The notes under the pieces are model-generated. The model searched no databases and was not told where the DNA came from. It was given only the letters and a program-made list of their open reading frames with translations. Made by a program: the position numbers and the translations under genes. 64,000 nucleotides of DNA from contig NC_018330.1 in assembly GCF_000234665.1 (NCBI RefSeq), positions 372,001-436,000 of the forward strand, in the 5' to 3' direction. Below, piece after piece: positions 42,048 through 50,510 of the stretch (the first letter of the stretch is position 1; the number at the start of each line of letters is the position of its first letter). Source of the DNA: Leishmania mexicana MHOM/GT/2001/U1103 (taxonomy: Eukaryota; Euglenozoa; Kinetoplastea; Trypanosomatida; Trypanosomatidae).

Positions 42048-44759
42048 ATGTTGCGTGTAGCCTCGACGCACTGTGTGGCACAGGGTCTCGGAGCGCCGCG
42101 CTGGGTTTGCGGGCTACCACGCCCCATCGCGAGAAGAGGCAGCAGCGCCGGCGGCAGTGGGGTGCGGCTGCGTGGAGCGCGCCCGTACACAACAAGCTGG
42201 AAGACGTCTATGAGTGGTGCGCACGGCAGCAGTAGCAGCAATGCACGCAACGACGACCACAATCCAACGAAGGAGGATGAAGAGGATCAGGTGCTGGAAG
42301 ACGAGGAATTCGCCGCCCTTCGCGACGCTGATGGCGACGAGCACATGCCCGTCGCTCACCGCCTCGCACACAAGGCCGACGCTCTCGATGCCGAGCTGCG
42401 GCGCATCCGGTACTGCCTGTGCGACCGAGCCCAATTGCTCGTGGACACTGCCCCGGCGACCTTCTCCGGTCGTCCGACTCGAATGGACAAGGCGGTGGAG
42501 CTCTTGAAGGCGGCAGGCAACCAGCAGCAAGGCGATGGCGCTGCGGCGAAGTCGCCCCGCAAGGGCACCTCTGCAGCGACGGGGGAGGCGGCACTGCGCG
42601 CCTCTCCGTACGCCGCGTGGCGTGGCACCTCGGACCCTGTGCTGCGTTTCTTGAGCCTTCGGGTGCTCTGGCCGCGCGCCGGGCAGGCAGGCCGCTGCGC
42701 GTTCAATGGCGAGGCTTCGTCACACGGCACCGATCTTGCCACCCTTAACGCCAACCTCGACTACCTCCGTCGGGGACGTGCACTGCATCAGTTGAACTAC
42801 TACAGTCGGCTGAACCTCACCCCGAAGCGCCACATCTGGATCTCGCTGTATCAAATCCTGTGGAACGGCGTCGTCTCGGCGCAGGATGCCGTCGGGTGTG
42901 TCGTCTTTGGCACTCTTCGAGGTGTGAAGAACCACGGCATGATCCAAGGGGCGTGCCGCGGTGCCGCCATTGGTCTCGTCAAGGCGGTCGAATTCCTGTG
43001 CTACGGCTGGGTCGTGTCTCCACTGCTTCACCTTAGCCGAGGCCTCTGCAACACCCTCTACGGACCAATGAACAGCATCACCGGGAAGTACATGTTTGAC
43101 GCCCTCAGCGGCCGGTGGATGCGGTGCACCGTGGCTGACTCGCGCCTCTTTCGCCATGAGCTGCAGCTCGAGAAGCGCGTGCTGCGCACAATCGGGCGCG
43201 CCGAGTTCCGCCGCAAGCGGATGAAAGCACAGCACACGTGGGCCGACCGCATGGCTTCCATGGGCTTCAGCGTGGACATGATGAAGAACAAGTTCACGCC
43301 AAAGGAGACCGGTGGTCCGCAGGGGGCGTCGGCCGATAAAGCGGGCCTCGACGGCAGCAATCAAATGCGCAATCCGTACGAGGTGCTGCAGGTGCGCCGC
43401 ACCGCCAACACGCAGGAGATCAAGAAGCAGTACAAGAAGCTCGCCATGGTGTTCCACCCCGACGTCGTGCAGAGCCACCGCAGTGGTGGCGGGCCCCTGT
43501 CACCGGAGGAGAAGGCTGAGGCACAGCACAAGTTTGAGGAGATCTCAAGCGCCTATCAAGTTCTGTCGAACCCGGAGAAGCGCAAGGCCTACGACCTCGG
43601 CGGCGCGCAAGCCGTCCACCTGCACGAGAGCAAGTTTGGCAAATTCATGTCTCGCACGCCGTCGGAGATAGTGCAGAGCGTGTTTGGCGGAGAGGGCTTC
43701 CGCCGCGTGCTGGTTGGCGAGCTACTCCGGTCGCACTGGGCGCTGCGCAACGAGGCGCAGGTGAGCGTGTCCATTCACGAGCTGGAGGAGCTGCAGTGCA
43801 TTCGGGTGCGGCAGGTGGCCGTGGAGCTGGCTGCCATCGCCGACGTTCACGCGCAGCGGCCGACGACGCCGTACTACAGAGGAGCGTTCGGGTTGGCGGG
43901 TGCCGGTGGTGCGGAGGGCAGCCGTCGCCGCGCCACTTTCTCTCACCCCGCCTCTAGCAGCAGCCTGCCGGACTATTTGAAGTCCGGTAAGGTGCGTAGC
44001 AGCTCCGCCGCTGCAGCAGGTTGTCGCCGGAGCACGAACGGCGCGGGTGCATCCACCGACATCCGCATCGATCGTGAGGTGCACGACTCGATCATGGAAG
44101 AGCTTGGCGGCGGTGGTGGTGCGCCGAAGAGCAGGGGCAAAGCAGCGCCCAACGGGGCGGCAGCGGCAGCATCGTCAGCGGGCTCGGCATCGTCGTCATC
44201 TCCGTTCGTGCTCCACCCCGGCAGCAACGAGTACAACTGCTTTTCGCGCGACTTTGAGGAGCGCTGTGACAGGTTTGTGCGGTACATGGCCGAAGCATGC
44301 TTTGGCAAACCGCTCCTCTACGAGGTGGGGGAGGCCTACGTTGTCGGAGCGCAGCGCTTCCTCGGCATCCGCCCCTTCTACGCACCGAAGATGCTTGTCA
44401 CGCGCAAGATCTTCACAGGCATGGATCGCATCTACGCGGCCTTCTCGGACAAGACGCGGCTCACTTCCGAAGGTATGTCGCGTAAGTTGATGGCGGAGTA
44501 CTTCAACATGGAGTACGACACAGTCGTCGCGGACATCCACGGCGTACTGCGCTACGCGGTGCAGATGGTGCTGCAGGACGTCGTCGAGTCGGACGAGGTG
44601 CGCCGCAAGCGGTGCTACGCTGTTTGGTACTTGGGAGAAAAGATGATGACCGTCGGGGAGCCCTGGACGACGCGCATCGCGAACGACGAGGACCTGGTCG
44701 CGTACATCCAGCAAGCGGCGACGTCGACGGCGACGACGAGCAAGCCGCCGGCGTTTTAG
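42048..44759 (+). CDS. Second DnaJ-X-type J-domain protein, possibly mitochondrial
   Basis: A 903-residue protein if it starts at 42048, chosen because it gives an Arg/Ser/Ala-rich, acid-poor N-terminus that looks like a mitochondrial presequence; an upstream ATG at 41847 is possible. The J domain covers about residues 442-525, opening with NPYEVLQV, with HPD at 470-472, a Ser/Gly-rich insertion in the following loop, and the ending VLSNPEKRKAYDLGG. It continues with SVFGGEGFRRVLVGELL, the DnaJ-X-type signature, and further conserved-looking helices to the C-terminus. Upstream of the J domain, about residues 270-345, lies a Gly-rich, moderately hydrophobic region (VVFGTLRGVKNHG, AIGLVKAVEF) that could associate with membranes. 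The layout parallels the protein at 5834-7792: hydrophobic region, J domain, FGGE motif, C-terminal region. It is probably a distant paralogue. Partner HSP70 is not identified by sequence. Confidence 0.9.
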   Translation: MLRVASTHCVAQGLGAPRWVCGLPRPIARRGSSAGGSGVRLRGARPYTTSWKTSMSGAHGSSSSNARNDDHNPTKEDEEDQVLEDEEFAALRDADGDEHMPVAHRLAHKADALDAELRRIRYCLCDRAQLLVDTAPATFSGRPTRMDKAVELLKAAGNQQQGDGAAAKSPRKGTSAATGEAALRASPYAAWRGTSDPVLRFLSLRVLWPRAGQAGRCAFNGEASSHGTDLATLNANLDYLRRGRALHQLNYYSRLNLTPKRHIWISLYQILWNGVVSAQDAVGCVVFGTLRGVKNHGMIQGACRGAAIGLVKAVEFLCYGWVVSPLLHLSRGLCNTLYGPMNSITGKYMFDALSGRWMRCTVADSRLFRHELQLEKRVLRTIGRAEFRRKRMKAQHTWADRMASMGFSVDMMKNKFTPKETGGPQGASADKAGLDGSNQMRNPYEVLQVRRTANTQEIKKQYKKLAMVFHPDVVQSHRSGGGPLSPEEKAEAQHKFEEISSAYQVLSNPEKRKAYDLGGAQAVHLHESKFGKFMSRTPSEIVQSVFGGEGFRRVLVGELLRSHWALRNEAQVSVSIHELEELQCIRVRQVAVELAAIADVHAQRPTTPYYRGAFGLAGAGGAEGSRRRATFSHPASSSSLPDYLKSGKVRSSSAAAAGCRRSTNGAGASTDIRIDREVHDSIMEELGGGGGAPKSRGKAAPNGAAAAASSAGSASSSSPFVLHPGSNEYNCFSRDFEERCDRFVRYMAEACFGKPLLYEVGEAYVVGAQRFLGIRPFYAPKMLVTRKIFTGMDRIYAAFSDKTRLTSEGMSRKLMAEYFNMEYDTVVADIHGVLRYAVQMVLQDVVESDEVRRKRCYAVWYLGEKMMTVGEPWTTRIANDEDLVAYIQQAATSTATTSKPPAF

Positions 44760-45764
44760 CGCGGTGTGCGTGTATATGTACCGCGCCACACCATATCGTC
44801 GAGGAGGGGAGAGCCTCTTGGTTGGGTAAGCGTCCCTGGGAGACCATGTCACAGAGCAGCGGCAGTGGGGCAGGTGAGCTGAAGCTACCTCGCCACTCCA
44901 CCCCCATACACACCCACACACATCCCCCCACCTGCCCCCGCCATCCGCAACGTTCGCGGGTAGCAAAAAGCGGCTCAAGAGCGGAGCCAACGACGGCAGC
45001 GAAGTAACGATAAATATACATATATATACATATACATGTATGACATACAGACACATCGTCATCACACATTGCGCACATGAGAAACGAAACCGAAAACACA
45101 AAAAAAAACGGAGAAAGGCGCGGAGATGGAGAGAGAGGGAGAGAGAGGAGGACACAACAGAGGTGGGCATCACAGGGGCCGAAGGAGAACACCGAGAAGA
45201 GTGGAGGGCGGTGGATGGCTAGTTGCTTCCGATGTTGCATCCTCGAGTTACCCAATCCTCTGGTATCGCTGCTCTCTTGCTGAGAAAAGTGCTTCTCTTC
45301 TCGTGAGTGTGAAGTGTCTCCTGATTCATGCACCGTTGCGCCTCCCCTTTCTCTCTTCCCTCCCCTCCCTCCCCCTCCCGTGCAGCCTGAGCTAGAGGGC
45401 ATCAAGCTCACGCAGCACCATGTGAGAGGCATGCACCTTGGCAGCCACCTGCTTCCTCCCCTGTCCAAGCTCTTCCCTTATCTTCACATGAAGCTGCGTC
45501 CAGAAATAGGGCCAAGCACAGACGGTGAGGAAGAGAGGGCGACTCCCCTGCTCTCATGATGCGTTCCCTTCTCACACTTCACTGCCGTCTTTGTGTGCTG
45601 TCCCTCTTTGTATGCCTCTCCCTCTTCTGTTCATGTGCACATGCGCACACGCACGCACACGTCCATGATCGTTCTACACGCCATACATGTATCGAAGCAC
45701 TCGTCGTCTGAGAGAGCGAAGGTACAAAGCTCTGCTTGCTATTTGCCGCTCGTTGTATCATTGC

Positions 45765-45783
45765 GTGTGTGTGTGTGTGTGTG
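45765..45783. repeat. (GT)n microsatellite
   Basis: About nine GT units in the upstream spacer of the PROPPIN-like gene. Confidence 0.9.
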
Positions 45784-46099
45784 GTTGGACTTGTTTTCCT
45801 TCCTGCTTAGGCTTTCGTCTCTCTCTCTCTCTCTGCTTGCGCCCTTCACGGCGCTTCCTCCCTCCCTCCCCCGTCCCCTGACCTCTTCCCTCTCACACGT
45901 CGCCGCAAGGAGAGCCTCTGCAGGTGCGCGTGTGCTCAGTATTTTGTTTGTTTTCCCTGTCCCCTTGTTGCTGCCACAAAGCCCTCCTCTTCTTTTTTCT
46001 GGGTCTTCCTGTGTGTGCGTGGGCGTCTGTGTGCGTCTCTCCATCACTGTTGCTGCTTCTACCGCATCCATCTCTACACAGCTGAAAGGCGCGAAACAG

Positions 46100-46155
46100 G
46101 CACACACACACACACACAGACACACACAGACACAGACACAGACGGACACACACAC
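46100..46155. repeat. (CA)n with CAGA interruptions
   Basis: A stretch of CA and CAGA units ending about 35 bases before the ATG at 46190. Confidence 0.9.
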
Positions 46156-46189
46156 GCATAAAAGCGAAGGTTTGATTTCCGTAAAAACC

Positions 46190-49100
46190 ATGTCCGACTC
46201 CGACTGGGAAGTGCTTTCGTCCGATGGCGAAGTGCAGGGCGTACCGCCGTTGCGCTCTGCACTCACGTCGTCCAGTGGCACCGCGAGGAGTGCGGCTGCA
46301 GGAGCGGAAGAGGGGAACGAAATGAGCGCCGCTCGTGATCCCGTGAGCACGGCAAGCCACCACGCCATTCTCACGCCGCTGTGTCTAACGCTAAATCAAA
46401 CTGGGACACGCATTGGCGTCGGGCACACGCGCGGCTTTCTCGTGTTCCGCGTCGTTGACGCCCCGGCCTCGGCTGAAGCACACGGCGGCAGCGGCACTCA
46501 AGCAGCGACAGCGATGTCAACCGTGTCGCTGTGGATGGCACAGGGAGAGAAATGGTCAGCGACGCCGGTGCACGGCGTTGCTGCAAACGCGGCAGACGAG
46601 TCGCGCTCACTCCCTGCTCAGAGCCAGCTCCTCCTGGACCCGCAGTACAACGTCGATCTTTTCACTTTTTCTCACATCCGCGAGCGCATGCGGCAGCAGC
46701 AACAGCAGAGAGCCGCCAAGGCTGCTTGTTCCTTGCCATCGAAGTCGTCGGCAACGGAAGTATCTTCTCGCGCGCCGCCCATGGTAACGCCGGACGGCAC
46801 CGCCGACCGCTCGCACGCGCCTGGATACGTCGCTGCTTCGGGAGCTACGGCGCCCCTTCTCTCTGACGAAGTACTCAGTGAGGCGGACAGTGACAGCTCC
46901 GAGTACAACCGGGGCCTCCCCATGGACGTCGAGAATGACCTCTGCTCTTTCTTGACCACCGCCGGTCGCGCCTTTGCACAGATGAAGCGCAACCGCCAGA
47001 GCCTGAGCTCGCGCAAGAACAAATCGGCGACGGACATGAAGTCGCCGCATCCGCAGCAGGGCGACCCAGCCACGACCGACACTGCACCTTATGCAGCAGC
47101 ACGTGCCCCAGCAGCAGCAACCTCGGGCGCTGCAGTCGAGGCAGGTCACGCTATGGGCGGCGACGGTGCACTTGCGGAGGCGCCTGCCATGATGAGTGAG
47201 ACGGACCCGTCGCAGTGCATGCGTCCCACGCAGGAGCCACCTGCGGTTTTGGAGTGGAGCAAGGAGGAGGACATCGACGTCAACCCCTCCAGCAGCGACC
47301 CCGGCGACGCTAGTCGTGTTGTAGTGCAGCGGATGGACAGCTCCGCTCCCTCGTCTGCAGCCTCGTCGTCGTCTGTCGCTGCTGGCTCTCGGGCATCCGA
47401 CGGCGCTGGGGAGAGCGAGGACGATTACGTCGGGTTCGAGGGTGGCGGCGTGGCCGTGATGGCGTTTCTCTACGAGCAGACGTGGATGGCGTTGGTCGGC
47501 GGCGGCCCAACGCCGATGGGAACGCCGCAATGCGTGCAGTTTATCCGCGACGGCGAGCTCCAGCACCACCTTCTCATGCCAGACCCGGTGGTGCGCCTCT
47601 TCCTCGACGCGCGGCTGCTCTTTGTCGTCACCACGGCAGAACTGCGGATGTATACCAACCCAATAGAGCGGGAGTGGACATGTCTGCGGCAGTCACTTCC
47701 CTTGTCTTCCGCTGTGGCAAGTCGCTATGCCTTTGTAGCGGCCACTGCTGACGGCGCCAACGCCCCTGTGCGCGTGTGGGAAAAGCTGCCCAACCCCAGC
47801 ACGTCCCCCAGCTCAGCAAGTGCGGCCACCGCAGCCGACGCCGCCGAGGGCGGCCTCCCTGTGACCTCGTTCGCGTCCTCAGCCAGAAGGCCCGGAAGTC
47901 AGATCGGAGACAGTGGCACACGGGCGGCCGCCGTCTCACTGCCCGTCATCCCGGTGGTGGTGGACTACGCACGAAGTCTAGTGCTGCTTCCGGCGGGAGA
48001 AGAGGGCAAGGGATTTGCGCTGCACAGGTACGTCTCTGGGCCAGAGGTGCGCTACACAGACCCAGTCCGCAACGCAGGCATGAGCAGCTCGGCAAGCGCG
48101 CCTGACACAGAGTGTGCGGCGGAGGCCCAAGCACATCTCTTCACCGGCAGCACCGCTGTGACGACCGGTCGAACCACCTCTTTCCTGCAGCACATCGCCA
48201 CTCAAGAAACTGCGCACCGTAACACGCTCTACAACCTCGCCCTGTACGTTGGCTGGCCCTCGTCGATTGCGCGGCTGCTGTCGCGAGACACAGAGGCTGG
48301 TGCAGGCGACCAGGCAGGCGGCTCGATGGGCAGCGGCCAGGTGGACGGGTCGAACAATGGTGGGCTCGTGACCCTTGTCGCCGCGTCGAGCGAGTATGCC
48401 ACTCGCATCACCCTTTGGATGCTTCAGGGGCCGCAGCACGAGATGGCGTCGCCGTACAATGGCCACCCTTCCTCCCCCTCCGCCGACACCGCTGGCGCAG
48501 CTGCTTTTATTCTCCTGCGCGAATTTCGCGTTGGCGTACGCCTGGCCGCGCCTCAAGTCGTCATGGCGTCTCTCCCAGGGGTCTCGCGATACATTGCACG
48601 CGGCCATGCAGCGCTGGTGGGAACGTCCGGCAGGGCTTCAAGCGGCAGCGCAGAGGCGGCGTCGTCTACCGGTGCAATGCTTTTGGCTAACGCGTCCGCG
48701 GCTGGAGATACGGCGAGGTCGCACGGCACCGCGACGCCGGCGTCGGCCAGCGGGCTGTTTATCGCCGCCTCCTCACCTCCGTCCTCAGCCTCTCACACGG
48801 GTACAATGACCTCCTGGGCCACGGAGGCAGCCACAGCTGTCGCATCATCTGCCACAGGAATGGCGGCCGTGCAGCATCTGCAGTTTGTCGGCAACGGCGC
48901 CTACCTACTGTGCGTCCACGGCGCAGACATCATCAGCATCTTCTCGACCAGTGCACGCGAGACAGAGCAGGAGGCAAAGAACGTGTGCCGCGACCGCGTG
49001 GCGGCCGAGCAGAACCGCTATTCTCGCCTCTCCATCGTGAAGGAGTACCTCCCCCAGGCGCTGTCGAGTCGGCTGGAGGCCTACACGCGTCAGGCGTGGT

Positions 49101-49819
49101 CCTCTTGCTCTGGTCGACTGCCTTCCGCCGACCCGACATTCATGCCGCGGTGGATCTGTGCCCAGCGCCGAGATATGCCTGGTGCAGCGACCACCTCAAC
49201 CGTGACTGTACCCACTGCCGCGCCGACATCTGTGAGCGCCTCCCATGGCGCTAGCAATCTCGGGGGCATCACCGCCACCACCGACGGCAGCAGCAGCCGC
49301 GGGAGGCGGCGCTTTTTCCAGCGCCTGACTTCGCTCGTGGGATCTCGCCCGCCGATTGCAGCGTCAGCCGCTCTGCCGTCTGAAAGCGCAAAGACCGCCG
49401 TGCTTCCGGGTACTGATGAGGACGAACCCAGCGCAGTCGTTCCGCCCAGGGGCGCCACCCCCGCAAGCCGCTCGCTCTTCTTGCGCGCCACGGCTTCACG
49501 GCGACTGAAAAGCCCTGGGGCAGCGTTCACCCTTCCAACTTCCTCATTTGGCGGGCAGCGACCGCTCGCCGGGGGTGGTGTCTGGGGCACCCCGCTCACA
49601 GAGCTCCCGCAGTGCATCCAGGTATGGTCATCAGCACCGCACGCTGGCACTGGCGCGTCGCACCAGTACACCGGCGCCGCTTCTACGGCGTCTTCGCCAA
49701 GGCGGCCGCCAATCGTGTTGAACTGCGCGACGTGCGAGGGGGCTTTTGCGAACATTGTGCTGTTTACCGAAGAAGGGGAGCTTCTGACGTCGCAGGTGGT
49801 ACCGTATGCCACCTCCTGA
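46190..49819 (+). CDS. Divergent PROPPIN (Atg18/WIPI-like) beta-propeller protein
   Basis: A 1209-residue protein (the frame extends upstream but ATG 46190 starts MSDSDWEVLSSDGEVQ). Blades of a WIPI/Atg18-type propeller are recognisable in order. Blade 1 is LCLTLNQTGTRIGVGHTRGF (about 64-83). Next is MAFLYEQTWMALVGGG (about 424), equal to the ALVGGG strand of WIPI3/4. Then come LLFVVTTAELRMY, LVAASSEYATRITLWML (about 726-745, matching the ATASEKGTLIRIF strand) and LREFRVG, followed after a gap by HLQFVGNGAYLLCVHGADIISIFS (about 893). PROPPINs bind PI3P and PI(3,5)P2 through a FRRG motif; here the equivalent is FRVG at 779-782, so the second Arg is missing. Long Ser/Ala/Gly-rich insertions triple the usual length (about 350-450 residues). 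The likely role is autophagy or endosomal trafficking, but lipid binding through the usual site is doubtful. Confidence 0.75.
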   Translation: MSDSDWEVLSSDGEVQGVPPLRSALTSSSGTARSAAAGAEEGNEMSAARDPVSTASHHAILTPLCLTLNQTGTRIGVGHTRGFLVFRVVDAPASAEAHGGSGTQAATAMSTVSLWMAQGEKWSATPVHGVAANAADESRSLPAQSQLLLDPQYNVDLFTFSHIRERMRQQQQQRAAKAACSLPSKSSATEVSSRAPPMVTPDGTADRSHAPGYVAASGATAPLLSDEVLSEADSDSSEYNRGLPMDVENDLCSFLTTAGRAFAQMKRNRQSLSSRKNKSATDMKSPHPQQGDPATTDTAPYAAARAPAAATSGAAVEAGHAMGGDGALAEAPAMMSETDPSQCMRPTQEPPAVLEWSKEEDIDVNPSSSDPGDASRVVVQRMDSSAPSSAASSSSVAAGSRASDGAGESEDDYVGFEGGGVAVMAFLYEQTWMALVGGGPTPMGTPQCVQFIRDGELQHHLLMPDPVVRLFLDARLLFVVTTAELRMYTNPIEREWTCLRQSLPLSSAVASRYAFVAATADGANAPVRVWEKLPNPSTSPSSASAATAADAAEGGLPVTSFASSARRPGSQIGDSGTRAAAVSLPVIPVVVDYARSLVLLPAGEEGKGFALHRYVSGPEVRYTDPVRNAGMSSSASAPDTECAAEAQAHLFTGSTAVTTGRTTSFLQHIATQETAHRNTLYNLALYVGWPSSIARLLSRDTEAGAGDQAGGSMGSGQVDGSNNGGLVTLVAASSEYATRITLWMLQGPQHEMASPYNGHPSSPSADTAGAAAFILLREFRVGVRLAAPQVVMASLPGVSRYIARGHAALVGTSGRASSGSAEAASSTGAMLLANASAAGDTARSHGTATPASASGLFIAASSPPSSASHTGTMTSWATEAATAVASSATGMAAVQHLQFVGNGAYLLCVHGADIISIFSTSARETEQEAKNVCRDRVAAEQNRYSRLSIVKEYLPQALSSRLEAYTRQAWSSCSGRLPSADPTFMPRWICAQRRDMPGAATTSTVTVPTAAPTSVSASHGASNLGGITATTDGSSSRGRRRFFQRLTSLVGSRPPIAASAALPSESAKTAVLPGTDEDEPSAVVPPRGATPASRSLFLRATASRRLKSPGAAFTLPTSSFGGQRPLAGGGVWGTPLTELPQCIQVWSSAPHAGTGASHQYTGAASTASSPRRPPIVLNCATCEGAFANIVLFTEEGELLTSQVVPYATS

Positions 49820-50510
49820 TGTCCGATCGGCCGACTCACCTTTGAGGGTGGAGGGAGGATGGGTGTGTGCGTGTGTGTGTGGGTGGGTGGGTGTGGGCCG
49901 ACGGTTTGTGTGCGTGTCTTCCCTTGTCTTTTCCCCCTTTTCTGCTTCTTCTTTTCCTGTGTATTCATGTCCGTCTTCGCTTTGCTGCTCAGCCGTGTAG
50001 CCCCATCCAACCGCTGACGTCGTGCAACACAGAAAAAGACTGCCTCGCGGACGGGACAGAGGCCGAGAAGGGTGGCGATGAGGTGAGCGATGGTGGCAGC
50101 GGGAGGTGAGCGGCGACAGCTCCTCCTCTCCCTTCCCCCTCCCTCCCTCCCTCCCTCTCTCCCGTCATGCCTTCCCTCCACGCAGGATGTACTGATGGGA
50201 TGCTCTCTGTGAGCCATTTCTCGTCGTCCTCCTTGCGGGTCCTGTGCCTTCGCGTGCGTGCATGGGTGTGCGTGTGCATGTTGATCTGCATGCGTCTCTG
50301 CGCACTCAGAGGCTGTGGCGCACCCAAGCGCACGCTGATGCATGCGGGGACACCATCGGCAGCTCTGTCTGTCTGTCTGTCTCTCTATCCGCCCTCGCCT
50401 CCCCCTCGCGCTTCTCACGCAACAGCCTCTCCCGTGCCTTCACACTTTAGGCGCCCAACAGTCGGTTCCCACCCCACCCCCGCGTCCGCGTGCTGCCCCT
50501 CTCATCCATC
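49820..50510. other. Spacer between PROPPIN-like and JMJD7-like genes
   Basis: No supported gene. It contains a GTGTGGGTGG stretch (about 49864-49895), a CTCCCTCC tract (about 50127-50162), a TCTG repeat (50365-50384) and further pyrimidine tracts ending at AGs at 50424-50425 and 50449-50450. Confidence 0.6.
50363..50450 (+). promoter_or_regulatory. Candidate trans-splicing signal for the JMJD7-like gene
   Basis: A tract of TCTG repeats and C/T-rich sequence is followed by AG at 50424-50425 and again at 50449-50450, 61 to 86 bases before the ATG at 50511. Confidence 0.45.

Larger units (their letters stand above)
44760..46189. other. 1.4 kb spacer before the PROPPIN-like gene
   Basis: No supported gene. 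It holds AT-rich repeats (about 45009-45040), a GA-rich stretch (45115-45160), a (GT)n run (45765-45783), a CT run (45810-45835) and a (CA)n/CAGA stretch (about 46100-46155) just before the next ATG. Confidence 0.6.
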
